Below, piece by piece: positions 8,186-17,203 of a DNA stretch of 64,000 nt; the stretch's first letter is position 1, and each line of letters begins with the position of its first letter. The notes beneath the pieces were generated by a model, which had not been told where the DNA came from, ran no database searches, and saw only the letters and a program-made list of their open reading frames with translations. Origin of the DNA: Ignavibacteria bacterium (GTDB taxonomy: Bacteria > Bacteroidota > Ignavibacteria > Kapaibacteriales > UBA4661); NCBI GenBank assembly GCA_014654705.1, contig JACVZY010000020.1:17599-81598 (forward strand). Direction: 5' to 3'. The translations under genes were made by a program, and so were the position numbers.

Positions 8186-9976
8186 TTAATCCGTCAAATT
8201 ATTTACGCTGAGTTCTGCGACGTAGTTTTCCGCGCCCGGCACAGGATGGTTCGCATTGTATGCGTCAATCGATGGCTGGTCTTGGGTTTTGAGATATTCT
8301 ACGGCAGAGAGAACGATTTTCTTCGCTTCTTTGTCGAACTCAATGACGCGGAGCGGCAAGTTTTCGTCAACGCGGAAGAAATCGGCAATGTTTTTCACGG
8401 GTGCGAAGGACAACTGTGAGGTCGGAACGAAACCGTCAACACCTTGCGGCAACTCGACGATAACACCTTTTTCGATGATGCGCACGATACGACCTTGCGT
8501 CTGAACGCCCACGCGGTAGTCTTCGGAGAAGACATCCCATGGATTATCGCGCACCTGCTTGTGTCCAAGCGAGATACGACGCTGGTCGAGGTCAATGCCC
8601 AAAATCACGACATCAATTTCCTCGCCTTTTTTCACAAACTCCCCGGGGTGACGAATTTTCTTCGTCCACGACAGATCGCTAATGTGAACAAGACCATCTA
8701 CGCCCGGCTCCAACTCAACAAATACGCCGAAGTTGGTGATGTTACGCACAGCGCCACGGTGCTGGGAGTTGACGGGATATTTTTGGAGAAGTTGCTGCCA
8801 CGGGTCAGGAGTCAGTTGTTTCATACCAAGCGACAATTTCTTGCCGTCGCGGTCAATGTTCAGAACGACCGCATCAACCATTTGTCCCATCGAGACGAAC
8901 TGCGACGGATGCTTGATGTGTTCTGTCCATGACATTTCGCTGATGTGGATAAGACCTTCGATACCTTTTTCGATTTCGATAAATGCACCGTAATCGGTAA
9001 GGCTGACTACTTTGCCTTGTACTTGAGAATTTGGCTCGTATTTCTCGCCAATGGTATTCCATGGGTGTGGTGTGAGTTGCTTCATGCCAAGCGAGATACG
9101 ACGTTTGTCCGAATCGAAGTCCAGCACAACGACTTTAACTTTTTCGTCGAGTTGAACGATTTCGGACGGATGCGTAACGCGTCCCCATGAGAGGTCGGTG
9201 ATGTGGACAAGACCGTCCACGCCGCCCAAGTCAATAAATACGCCGAAGTCGGCGATAGCTTTGACGTGACCTTCCAGAACGAGACCTTTTTCAAGGCGCT
9301 CAAGAACTTCTTGGCGAACACCGGCAATTTGCTCTTCGAGGAGGACTTTGTGGCTGACGACAACGTTTTCGTTCGGATGATTGATTTTCACAACGCGAAC
9401 GTCAAGCGTGCGGCTAATCCATGCGTCAAAATCACGCACAGGTTTCACGTCAATCTGCGAACCGGGCAAGAATGCATCAATGCCCATGAGGTCAACAACC
9501 ATACCGCCTTTGATGCGGCGCAGAATTTTCGCTTGTACAATGTCTTGTGTTTCAAACGCTTTATTGATGCGTTCCCAAACGCGCATGAAGTCAGCACGGC
9601 GGCGCGAAAGCACCATTTTGCCGTCGGCATCCTCGATATTCTCAAGAAACACTTCGACTTCATCCCCGATTTTCAGTTCTTCGCGGTTGGTGAATTCGGA
9701 AAGTGGTACTAAACCTTCCGACTTAAAGCCAATATCAATAGCAACTTCACTGTTGTTGATAGCAACGATCCGTCCGGTGATGATTTCGTTTTCCGAGATA
9801 GTTGAGAGTGTTTTTTCAAACATACTCGTCAGCATCACGGGATCCATCATCTCGAAATCAAAATCGTCATCCATAATGGATGTGACGGAATATCGTTTGT
9901 GCATAGCCGTTGGCTTTTTTCCGGCGGCGATTGCCATTTGGTCGTCGGCAACCGATGACGTTACTTGCTCAGACAT
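8186..9976 (-). CDS. rpsA: 30S ribosomal protein S1
   Basis: RNA-binding ribosomal protein that helps mRNA enter the 30S subunit; 596 residues from the ATG at 9976. GGAGGA lies just upstream (9981-9986), so I prefer this start to the longer frame at 10024. Six S1 (OB-fold) repeats are visible. The last four carry the G-x-(F/V)-x-(D/E) pattern, for example DFGVFIDLGGVDGLVHI and DYGAFIEIEKGIEGLIHI; the first two are more divergent, as in other S1 proteins. It has a terminator downstream and is divergent from mraY. A full-length Shine-Dalgarno on rpsA stands out because most genes here lack one. Confidence 0.97.
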   Translation of the reverse strand: MSEQVTSSVADDQMAIAAGKKPTAMHKRYSVTSIMDDDFDFEMMDPVMLTSMFEKTLSTISENEIITGRIVAINNSEVAIDIGFKSEGLVPLSEFTNREELKIGDEVEVFLENIEDADGKMVLSRRRADFMRVWERINKAFETQDIVQAKILRRIKGGMVVDLMGIDAFLPGSQIDVKPVRDFDAWISRTLDVRVVKINHPNENVVVSHKVLLEEQIAGVRQEVLERLEKGLVLEGHVKAIADFGVFIDLGGVDGLVHITDLSWGRVTHPSEIVQLDEKVKVVVLDFDSDKRRISLGMKQLTPHPWNTIGEKYEPNSQVQGKVVSLTDYGAFIEIEKGIEGLIHISEMSWTEHIKHPSQFVSMGQMVDAVVLNIDRDGKKLSLGMKQLTPDPWQQLLQKYPVNSQHRGAVRNITNFGVFVELEPGVDGLVHISDLSWTKKIRHPGEFVKKGEEIDVVILGIDLDQRRISLGHKQVRDNPWDVFSEDYRVGVQTQGRIVRIIEKGVIVELPQGVDGFVPTSQLSFAPVKNIADFFRVDENLPLRVIEFDKEAKKIVLSAVEYLKTQDQPSIDAYNANHPVPGAENYVAELSVNNLTD

Positions 9977-9980
9977 TGAG

Positions 9981-9986
9981 TCCTCC
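9981..9986 (-). promoter_or_regulatory. Strong Shine-Dalgarno site of rpsA
   Basis: GGAGGA on the minus strand, four bases before the ATG at 9976. It fixes the rpsA start and is the best Shine-Dalgarno match that I saw in the window. Confidence 0.8.
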
Positions 9987-10086
9987 AAATCGCATTGCTT
10001 CTTGGTTTCGACACGCCAAATCACGTGCTTTAGAAGGTGCGATTTCGTGAAAAATTAGTGAGAAAAGAGTGAATTGGTAAAGGCTA

Positions 10087-10118
10087 TTAAAATACGATTT
10101 TAACTAGGATTGTGCAAA
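10087..10118 (-). promoter_or_regulatory. Possible rpsA promoter (TTTG-N20-TATTTTAA)
   Basis: The minus strand has TTTG, a 20-base spacer and TATTTTAA, resembling the Bacteroidota -33/-7 consensus with a weak match at the last bases. It lies about 110 bases upstream of the rpsA start. This is inference from the motif only. Confidence 0.35.
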
Positions 10119-10161
10119 TTTTTCTGAAATGATGTGATAAATTACCTGCTGTGAAAGCCTA

Positions 10162-10192
10162 TTGGCGAAATGGGCGTTTGTGCGTATCTTTG
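10162..10192 (+). promoter_or_regulatory. Possible mraY promoter (TTG-N20-TATCTTTG)
   Basis: TATCTTTG at 10185-10192 matches the Bacteroidota -7 box TAnnTTTG exactly, and TTG at 10162-10164 is 20 bases upstream. It lies 50 bases before the mraY start. Confidence 0.5.
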
Positions 10193-10241
10193 CGCTGCCC
10201 GTCCACGATTCTCCAGATTCCTCATAATTTTATCCAGATTT

Positions 10242-11372
10242 ATGCTCTATTTTTTCGCTCGATACATAGAACAAACCTTCTCACCACCGGGCTTCGGTGT
10301 GTTCCAGTATGTCTGGTTTCGCTCGGCTGCGGCGGCTATTACCGCTTTGCTCATTAGTTTCGTTGTCGGACCGCGTATTATCGCTGCTCTCAAGCGCAAC
10401 CAAATCGGTGAGCAGGCAAAAACAGAACTTGCTTCTACGGGTAATCACGTCAACAAAGCCGGAACACCCACGATGGGTGGCTTAATTGTTCTGACGGCAC
10501 TGCTTCTGCCGACACTGCTTTGGGCAAATGTGCTTAATCCCTACATCATTCTTATCGTCCTTGTTACTGCGTGGCTTGGTGTGGTGGGCTTTGTGGATGA
10601 TTACCTGAAGGTGATTAAAAAGTTCAAAAAAGGCTTAATTGGGCGCTACAAAATCATCGGGCAGATTGGTATTGGCTTAATTCTGGGTGCAAGCATCTTT
10701 TTCTTTCCCGAATGGTTTGGCGCAGCATTTGCAAAGGTGAACACCGTTACGACTGTTCCCTTTGCGAAAAACATCAATTTCGACTTTGAATGGCTTTATA
10801 TCCCGATGGTAATCTTCGTCATTACCGCCACGTCGAATGCTGTGAATTTGACCGATGGTCTGGACGGTTTGGCGATTGGTACGGTTAGTATTTCGTCGCT
10901 CACGCTGGCGGTGATTTGTTATGTATCGGGGAATGCCAAGTTTGCAAACTATCTGAACATCATTCATTTACGCGGCTCGGACGAACTGACGATTTTTTGC
11001 GCCGCGCTTATCGGTGCAGGCTTGGGCTTTATGTGGTTCAATGCGTTTCCGGCACAAGTGTTTATGGGCGACACGGGCTCTCTGGCGCTCGGTGGAGCGC
11101 TTGGCGGCTTGTGCATTCTTGTCAAAAAAGAATTTTTGTTGCCCATTGTGGGCGGAATATTTTTTGCCGAAACCGTGTCGGTGATTCTGCAAGTAACATA
11201 CTTCCGCTACACCAAGCGTAAATATGGCGAAGGGCGTAGGCTCTTCAAGATGGCACCGCTCCATCACCACTTCGAGAAAAGCGGCTGGCATGAGGCAAAA
11301 ATTGTCGCACGGTTCTATATTATTGCGGTGTTACTGGCGATTATTACGCTGGCAACGTTCAAAATTCGATGA
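10242..11372 (+). CDS. mraY: Phospho-N-acetylmuramoyl-pentapeptide transferase
   Basis: Integral membrane enzyme that transfers phospho-MurNAc-pentapeptide from the UDP precursor to undecaprenyl phosphate, making lipid I; 376 residues. The ATG at 10242 (MLYFFARYIEQ) matches the usual MraY N-terminus; the frame upstream is spurious. Diagnostic motifs are KAGTPTMGG, the Mg-binding DDYLK, NAVNLTDGLDGLA, FMGDTGSLALGG and the MraY-specific APLHHHFEKSGW, which separates it from WecA. About ten hydrophobic helices are present. No mur, fts or mra gene lies beside it: its neighbours are rpsA and dxs, so it is outside any dcw cluster. Confidence 0.96.
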   Translation: MLYFFARYIEQTFSPPGFGVFQYVWFRSAAAAITALLISFVVGPRIIAALKRNQIGEQAKTELASTGNHVNKAGTPTMGGLIVLTALLLPTLLWANVLNPYIILIVLVTAWLGVVGFVDDYLKVIKKFKKGLIGRYKIIGQIGIGLILGASIFFFPEWFGAAFAKVNTVTTVPFAKNINFDFEWLYIPMVIFVITATSNAVNLTDGLDGLAIGTVSISSLTLAVICYVSGNAKFANYLNIIHLRGSDELTIFCAALIGAGLGFMWFNAFPAQVFMGDTGSLALGGALGGLCILVKKEFLLPIVGGIFFAETVSVILQVTYFRYTKRKYGEGRRLFKMAPLHHHFEKSGWHEAKIVARFYIIAVLLAIITLATFKIR

Positions 11373-11441
11373 TTGCCTCCCCAAAAACAAACCCTGCTAT
11401 TGCTGCTGCGGTAGGAATACGTTCTCTACCTTGAACACAAA

Positions 11442-11477
11442 AAAGCGCGAATGTACCCACTGGTACATTCGCGCTTT
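11442..11477. terminator. Bidirectional terminator between mraY and dxs
   Basis: A perfect 16-base inverted repeat, AAAGCGCGAATGTACC / GGTACATTCGCGCTTT, with a 4-base loop. It is flanked by A-run and T-rich sequence and lies between convergent genes. Confidence 0.9.
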
Positions 11478-11506
11478 GCTACCTTGTGCTATTTTCTTAC
11501 GTGCGC

Positions 11507-13537
11507 TTATCCCACCAGTTCCACTGTATCAAGGTGCTGCGGGAAACCGATAAATTCTTTCACCACTGCTGCAATGCCTTCGCCATCCAGTCCGAGGTCG
11601 TGCCAAAGCTCTTCCTGTGTGCCGTGGTCAACGTATAGGTCATCAATGCCGTGGATATAGACATCGGTCGTGCGGTTATGCTTTGTACCGATGTATTCCA
11701 GCACAGCACTGCCGAAGCCGCCTTGCTTCTGCCCGTCCTCGACCGTGATAATTTTCTCGAAGCGATTGCAAAGGTCGTCCATGAGCGCGGTATCAAGCGG
11801 CTTGACAAACCGGGCATTCACGACTTCTGCCGAAATACCTTCTTGCCAAAGGAGTTCTGCGGCGTGGAGAGATTTGTGCACCATGTTTCCAATCGCTACA
11901 ATCGCCACATCGCGCCCTGAGCGCACGATTTCACCCTTACCAAGGGGAAGCGCTTGCATAGGACCAATCGGAACGCCGATGCTATTGCCGCGTGGGTAAC
12001 GGAAAGAGACGGGACCTTGCTTGTAGTGGTACACCGCCGAATAGAGCATATTGCGGAGTTCTTGTTCGTCCTTCGGAGCCATCACCACCATACCTTGAAT
12101 GCAGCGCAAGTATGCCAAGTCCAGCACCCCGTGGTGCGTCGGACCATCAGCCCCTGCCAGTCCGCCTCTGTCCAGCGCAAAAACGACGTGGAGATGCTGC
12201 AAAGCGCAGTCATGCGCAATGTGGTCGAAAGCGCGTTGGAGGAAGGTGGAATAAATCGCTACGACGGGCACAATTCCTTCGCACGCCATCCCCGCCGCAG
12301 CAGTAACGCCGTGCCCTTCGGCAATGCCAACATCTATTACGCGCTCCGGCATTTTGTCGTGCAGCAAATTCAAGCCCGTTCCGTCCGGCATTGCGGCGGT
12401 GATGCCCACGATATGCGGGTCTTTCTCGCAGAGTTCCACCATTGCCTGCCCAAAGACGTTTTGGTATAAGGGTGGAAGCGGTACATCGGGCTTTTTCGCC
12501 AGCGATTTTCCCGTAATTTTATCAATTTTCCCAATCGCATGAAGGAACTGCTTGTCGCCCTCGGCAGGCGCATAACCCTTGCCTTTTTGCGTGGTGATGT
12601 GCAGCAGTACGGGTCCGTCGATGTCTTTCACCGACTCCAAAATTTTGATAAGCTGCGGCATATTGTGACCGTTCACGGGACCAAAGTATTTGAATCCAAG
12701 CGCCTCAAAGAGCATACCGGGCGTAAAAACCGCCTTAATGCCACCTTCGATTTTATGAGCCACTTTGCGGATGCGGTCGCCGAAATCATCCATTTTATCG
12801 GTCATATCCACGATAGAGCCGCGGAGTTTTTGTAGTGTGGGCGAAGCGAAAACGTTCGTAAAATAATTGGAGATAGACCAGACGTTGGGCGCGATAGACA
12901 TATTATTGTCGTTCAGAATCACCAAGATTTTGCGCTTCTGTACGCCACAGTTGTTCATCGCTTCGTACGCCAGACCGCCCGTCATTGCACCATCGCCGAT
13001 AACCGCCACGACGTTGTAATCTTCGCCTTTCACGTCGCGGGCAGTCGCCATGCCGAGTGCAGCAGAAATGCTGGTGGTAGCGTGTCCCGCGCCGAAGGCA
13101 TCGTACTCGCTTTCGGTTCGCTTGAGAAATCCCGACAATCCGCCTTTTTGACGGATGGTGTGTAACTGATTTTTGCGTCCGGTCAAGATTTTATGCGGAT
13201 AGCCCTGATGCCCCGTATCAATAACAATCTTATCTTTGGGCGTGTTGAAAACATAGTGCAACGCCACCGTGATTTCGACCGTACCAAGCCCCGCGCCGAA
13301 GTGTCCGCCGACTTTAGTAATCGTATCCACCATGTATTCGCGGACTTCGTCGGCTACATCCGTCAGCACATCGGGCGGAAGTTTGCGCAAGTCGGCAGGA
13401 TAATTGATATTGTCGAGGTATTTGTAGTGAAACGGCTCATGCTCCGCGCCACTGCTTGCGTGACCGTTGGCGGTGTGAGCATTGGTGGTGTGTCCGTTCA
13501 GGTGAACCCCGTTATTGGTACCTTGTTGATTCATCAT
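11507..13537 (-). CDS. dxs: 1-deoxy-D-xylulose-5-phosphate synthase
   Basis: Cytosolic thiamine-diphosphate enzyme that condenses pyruvate with glyceraldehyde 3-phosphate, the first step of the MEP isoprenoid pathway; 676 residues, slightly longer than usual because of a His/Asn/Gly-rich N-terminal stretch (about 1-35) of low complexity. The ThDP motif runs from GDGAMTGG to NDNNMSIAPN. AGHATTSISAALG precedes it, and the transketolase-like centre has STFLQRAFDHI and DRGGLAGADGPTHHG. The C-terminal domain contains EDGQKQGGFG. Two adjacent ATG codons (13537, 13534) could start it. It lies 59 bases after the cystathionine synthase-like gene, so the two may be co-transcribed. Confidence 0.97.
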   Translation of the reverse strand: MMNQQGTNNGVHLNGHTTNAHTANGHASSGAEHEPFHYKYLDNINYPADLRKLPPDVLTDVADEVREYMVDTITKVGGHFGAGLGTVEITVALHYVFNTPKDKIVIDTGHQGYPHKILTGRKNQLHTIRQKGGLSGFLKRTESEYDAFGAGHATTSISAALGMATARDVKGEDYNVVAVIGDGAMTGGLAYEAMNNCGVQKRKILVILNDNNMSIAPNVWSISNYFTNVFASPTLQKLRGSIVDMTDKMDDFGDRIRKVAHKIEGGIKAVFTPGMLFEALGFKYFGPVNGHNMPQLIKILESVKDIDGPVLLHITTQKGKGYAPAEGDKQFLHAIGKIDKITGKSLAKKPDVPLPPLYQNVFGQAMVELCEKDPHIVGITAAMPDGTGLNLLHDKMPERVIDVGIAEGHGVTAAAGMACEGIVPVVAIYSTFLQRAFDHIAHDCALQHLHVVFALDRGGLAGADGPTHHGVLDLAYLRCIQGMVVMAPKDEQELRNMLYSAVYHYKQGPVSFRYPRGNSIGVPIGPMQALPLGKGEIVRSGRDVAIVAIGNMVHKSLHAAELLWQEGISAEVVNARFVKPLDTALMDDLCNRFEKIITVEDGQKQGGFGSAVLEYIGTKHNRTTDVYIHGIDDLYVDHGTQEELWHDLGLDGEGIAAVVKEFIGFPQHLDTVELVG

Positions 13538-13596
13538 GGCAAACGCCCAAAGTTGTAAGAAGTAAACGGTATAAGTGAATTAGCGGTCAGAGCGGA

Positions 13597-14751
13597 TTAT
13601 TTCAACGCCTGTTCAATATCCGCAAGTAAATCTTCAATGTCTTCGATGCCAACGGACAAGCGCACAAGTCCGTCGGTAACGCCCAAGCGGTCGCGGGTTT
13701 CTTTGGGAACGCTTCCGTGCGTCATGCTCACAGGATGGCAAACGAGTGATTCCACGCCGCCCAGCGACTCAGCAAGGGTAAAGACGCGCACTGAAGAGGC
13801 AAATTGTTTGGCTTTTTCGAGTGAACCAAGTTCAATCGAAATCATTGCCCCGAAACCGCGCATTTGCTTCTTTGCCAGCTCATGTTGCGGGTGCGAAGGC
13901 AAGCCCGGATAATATACTTTTTTGATGGCAGGGTGCTTTGCACAAAATTCTGCTATCTGGCGAGCATTTTCTTCATGCTGCTTCATGCGCACGGCAAGCG
14001 TTTTAATGGAACGCAGACAGAGCCAGCACTCGAAGGGTCCCGGCACAGCACCGGCGGCGTTTTGGAGGAACTTCAGCTGATCAGCAATATCTTTGCTGTT
14101 CGTCGCCACAATACCGCTCACAAGGTCGGAATGACCGCCCAAATACTTCGTTGCCGAATGAATTACAATATCCGCACCCAAGCGAAGCGGCTGCTGAATG
14201 TACGGACTGGCAAAGGTGTTGTCCACCACCATCATCGCACCTGCTTCTTTCGCAATCGCCGACACTGCCGCGAGGTCGGTAAGCATCATCATCGGATTGG
14301 TGGGCGATTCGGTGTAAATCATTTTGGTTTTCGGCGTAATTGCTTTGCGCAGTGTGTCCATATTGGTCATGTCCACATAGGAAAATTCGATGCCGAAACG
14401 GCGCAAAATCTTGTCGAAAAGGCGAAACGTGCCGCCGTACATATCTTCGGCAGCAATCACGTGGTCGCCGCTGGAAAGCAGTTTCATAATGGTATCAATA
14501 GCTGCCAAGCCGCTTGCAAAGGCAAATCCATATCCTACTTGGTCATTCCCGGCTTCGAGCGCGGCGAGGTTTTCCTCCCATTTGAAGCGTGTGAGATTGT
14601 GTGTGCGGGCGTATTCGTATCCCTTGTGCTGCCCGATTCCCTCTTGCGCGTAGGTGGAAGTCTGGTAGAGCGGCACAGTGACTGCACCTGTGAGCGGGTC
14701 AGGTTCTTGCCCGGTGTGGATGGCGGTTGTCGCAAAGCCTTTGTAGTGCAT
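13597..14751 (-). CDS. Cystathionine gamma-synthase/lyase family PLP enzyme
   Basis: PLP enzyme of the Cys/Met metabolism family, 384 residues, probably making cystathionine from an O-acylhomoserine or cleaving it. K202 in SATKYLGGHSD is the Schiff-base lysine; YARTHN at about 47-52 and ESPTNP at 148-153 are family motifs, although the usual GNPTR is HNLTR here. D177 in VVDNTFASP should contact the pyridine nitrogen. SLGGVESLVCHP near the C-terminus supports the gamma-synthase/lyase group over O-acetylhomoserine sulfhydrylase. Synthase and lyase cannot be separated reliably by eye. It lies upstream of dxs on the same strand; no SAM riboswitch fits in the 103 bases before it. Confidence 0.88.
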   Translation of the reverse strand: MHYKGFATTAIHTGQEPDPLTGAVTVPLYQTSTYAQEGIGQHKGYEYARTHNLTRFKWEENLAALEAGNDQVGYGFAFASGLAAIDTIMKLLSSGDHVIAAEDMYGGTFRLFDKILRRFGIEFSYVDMTNMDTLRKAITPKTKMIYTESPTNPMMMLTDLAAVSAIAKEAGAMMVVDNTFASPYIQQPLRLGADIVIHSATKYLGGHSDLVSGIVATNSKDIADQLKFLQNAAGAVPGPFECWLCLRSIKTLAVRMKQHEENARQIAEFCAKHPAIKKVYYPGLPSHPQHELAKKQMRGFGAMISIELGSLEKAKQFASSVRVFTLAESLGGVESLVCHPVSMTHGSVPKETRDRLGVTDGLVRLSVGIEDIEDLLADIEQALK

Positions 14752-14854
14752 GGTATTATCGTAGAATGAAAAAACAAGAAAGAGGGTAAATTTACGTTTT
14801 TTTAACGAAAAGGCGTGAGAAAATTTGCTGGATATATTCCTAAGCGCTCTTCTC

Positions 14855-16312
14855 TCACCGTTGAAATTTTCGGGCGGTTTCTTCCAAATTCACAATCGGT
14901 ATCGGGTACTCCACTCCAACGCGGCATTCTGCTTGCTTCTGCGCATCCATACTCATTCTGTGCGGTTCGTGAATATATGCACTTGGCACAGCGCGAAGTT
15001 CGGGCAACCAATGGCGCACATACTCACCTTTGGGGTCGTACATTCCGGCTTGGCGCATGATGTTGAAATAGCGGTCTTCGCGTGGGTCATTGCCAATACC
15101 GGCGGCATAATTCCAGTTTCCATAATTCGAGCAGACGTCATAATCTATCAACTGCGATTCAAACCATTCCGCACCCATCAGCCAATGCACATTCAGGTCG
15201 CGCACAAGAAAACTCGCCACATTCTGCCGCCCACGATTCGACATAAAGCCTGTTGCTAACAACTCTCGCATATTTGCATCAATGAAGGGAATACCTGTTT
15301 GCCCCCTCCGCCAGAGGTCGAAGCGCTCCCAGTCTTCTTGCCACGGCTTTTTGACGTTCATAATACCCGCTTTACGAAAAAGTGCTGTGTCGTATTTGAG
15401 TGCCGTGAAGCGAAAAAAATCGCGCCAGAGAAGCTCGAACACAAGCCAATACGTGGAATCATTCTGAATGCGTTCCGCTTCGTAGCGCTTCACTTCTTCA
15501 TAGACATAGCGCGGCGATAAGCAGCCCAGAGCCAGCCACGCTGAAAATTTCGAGGAATAATCTGCGCCCAGAAGTCCATTACGCGTCTCTTTGTATTCCT
15601 TCAAGCAATCGCGCTCCCAGAAATACGCATTGAGCCTTGACAATGCCTGCGTTTCACCGCCTTTGAAGGGCAACACAGCGCGCCCGTCGGGCACAGAAGG
15701 AGCGACATCCACGCCAAGCGCCGCCAGAGTAGATAGTTCACCAAAAGCTGAAGCATCCATACCGCTTGGGAGCTTGATGTGTTGCGGTGTAGAGAAGGTT
15801 TTCCGTGGAGTAACTTTTTTCTCAACAATCTTGCGGAATTGCGTAAAAATATCGGGAGTTTGTTCGGGTGAAAAGGGTACGTCGTCTATGTGCATCAGCG
15901 TTGCGCCCCAGTAAGAATGCTCTTTTACGCCTATTTTGGTGAGTGCCTCTCGCACAGCTTCCTCCACACGAAGCTCTTCATCGGTTGCTTCTTCGTGGAA
16001 ATACACGGCTTCAGCTTTGATTTCGCGCGCGAGCGTGGGCAGGATGTTTTCGGGCTTGCCGGAACAAAGGAGCAGATTACCACCGCGTACCGTCATTCCC
16101 AAGCGCAGGTCAGCAAGGCTTTCCAGCAGAAACTGCGTCCGAAACGCACCGGTTTTCGGGAAACCATATGGAGTTTTGCCAAAATTACGCGGGTCGAAAC
16201 AAAAAATTGGAAGCACATACTCAGCATCGCGCACGGCTCTGGCAAGGGCTTCATTGTCGTGCAGACGCAAGTCGTTGCGCAGCCAAAGAATGGCTGTGGT
16301 ATATTTTTTCAT
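14855..16312 (-). CDS. DASH-type cryptochrome/photolyase
   Basis: FAD- and probably methenyltetrahydrofolate-binding blue-light protein, 485 residues. DASH proteins repair cyclobutane dimers mainly in single-stranded DNA and may also signal. The N-terminal alpha/beta photolyase domain opens with LWLRNDLRLHDNEAL and contains YVLPIFCFDPR. The C-terminal FAD domain contains GIPFIDANMRELLATGFMSN, RQNVASFLVRDL and the DASH-typical stretch NYGNWNYAAGIGNDPRE. Its stop is 103 bases past the metB-like start, and the CruF-like gene lies just upstream on the same strand. A light-protection role alongside carotenoid formation is inferred. Confidence 0.93.
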   Translation of the reverse strand: MKKYTTAILWLRNDLRLHDNEALARAVRDAEYVLPIFCFDPRNFGKTPYGFPKTGAFRTQFLLESLADLRLGMTVRGGNLLLCSGKPENILPTLAREIKAEAVYFHEEATDEELRVEEAVREALTKIGVKEHSYWGATLMHIDDVPFSPEQTPDIFTQFRKIVEKKVTPRKTFSTPQHIKLPSGMDASAFGELSTLAALGVDVAPSVPDGRAVLPFKGGETQALSRLNAYFWERDCLKEYKETRNGLLGADYSSKFSAWLALGCLSPRYVYEEVKRYEAERIQNDSTYWLVFELLWRDFFRFTALKYDTALFRKAGIMNVKKPWQEDWERFDLWRRGQTGIPFIDANMRELLATGFMSNRGRQNVASFLVRDLNVHWLMGAEWFESQLIDYDVCSNYGNWNYAAGIGNDPREDRYFNIMRQAGMYDPKGEYVRHWLPELRAVPSAYIHEPHRMSMDAQKQAECRVGVEYPIPIVNLEETARKFQR

Positions 16313-16369
16313 AATGCTTCAGAGAAGAGTGGTGAAAGAGGCTTGCTCAAAGCAGCCTCAAAGCAGTTT

Positions 16370-17101
16370 TTACGCCTTGCCCAGAGCAACCATTGCAAAA
16401 TAAAGCAGTTGTGCCCAATAGCCGTGAAAGGCCACGCGCGGCATCGGAAGTGAAAACAAGCCATGACGAAGTGCACCATAACCGAGCGCATAACTAATAG
16501 CAAACCATGCCGCGTAATTCTGTACAGGTGCGACAAAAAAGCTATTGCCCGTGTGCTCAATCCATTGCCAGTAGTTGAGTTTGACGGCAACCGGCTCCAT
16601 AAAAATATCAAAAATGGTCATCAGCACGGCAAGAAGAAGCGTACGAAGCCAGACAGGATGCTCCAACGTTGTGAAACGCTGCACCAGACCAAACGATGTG
16701 AGAAGCATACCCAGCCATGCAAAACTGATAGCAATAGGCACACCACGAAAGGCAGGTATCCAGACATCGGTGTAGGAATAAACGCCAAAAATTAAGCCTG
16801 TTTTCACGCCGACGAACTCCACGGTAAAACAGGACACTGCCACGACGACATTCCACCAATGAAAACGGGCAGTCGGTGAAAGTCGGTCTTCTGTGGATGT
16901 TTCATCAGCGCTGTTCCGGCGGTGGCGGAGCACTTGGTCGTACCGAAAGCCTATCCACAGTGCCAGCAAGACGACCATCGGCGCGGCAAGCAGGCGCATT
17001 GCGCTTTGCAGGACATTCAAAATATGCCAGAGACCTCCGGCAAACATAAGAAAGTAGAGGAGTGTAATTTCGATATTTTCTGCCGTGAGTCGTTTGTTCA
17101 T
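16370..17101 (-). CDS. Carotenoid 1,2-hydratase family protein (DUF422, CruF-like)
   Basis: Polytopic membrane protein of 243 residues in the family that includes CruF, which hydrates the end of carotenes such as gamma-carotene. The ATG at 17101 (MNKRLTAENIEI) begins the hydrophobic part; the frame extending to 17578 overlaps the divergent dehydrogenase gene and is rejected. Seven or so hydrophobic helices are present, with the family stretch GVKTGLIFGVYSYTDVW, then GVPIAISFAWLGM and FDIFMEPVAVKL. Neighbours are the DASH cryptochrome downstream and a divergent dehydrogenase. No carotene desaturase or cyclase gene is present in this window, so the exact substrate is unknown. Confidence 0.82.
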   Translation of the reverse strand: MNKRLTAENIEITLLYFLMFAGGLWHILNVLQSAMRLLAAPMVVLLALWIGFRYDQVLRHRRNSADETSTEDRLSPTARFHWWNVVVAVSCFTVEFVGVKTGLIFGVYSYTDVWIPAFRGVPIAISFAWLGMLLTSFGLVQRFTTLEHPVWLRTLLLAVLMTIFDIFMEPVAVKLNYWQWIEHTGNSFFVAPVQNYAAWFAISYALGYGALRHGLFSLPMPRVAFHGYWAQLLYFAMVALGKA

Positions 17102-17203
17102 TGTTTTTTCGTGAGTGGCTGTGGAAGAGCGTTTTGGTGCTGCAATACACGAACAAGAGCAGTTTTTCGTGTTTGTAATTTTACCATTTACGGAGCAGAA
17201 AAT

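Noticed and set aside
13864..14769. Plus-strand frame of 301 residues opposite the cystathionine synthase-like gene
   Set aside because: Antisense shadow. The minus-strand frame has the complete PLP-enzyme motifs.
14752..14854. SAM riboswitch before the cystathionine synthase-like gene
   Set aside because: Only 103 bases are available and I saw no paired structure or SAM-I core sequence.
16922..17203. Extended start of the alcohol dehydrogenase at 16922
   Set aside because: The Shine-Dalgarno before 17204 and the family N-terminus favour the later ATG. The extension is antisense to the CruF-like gene.
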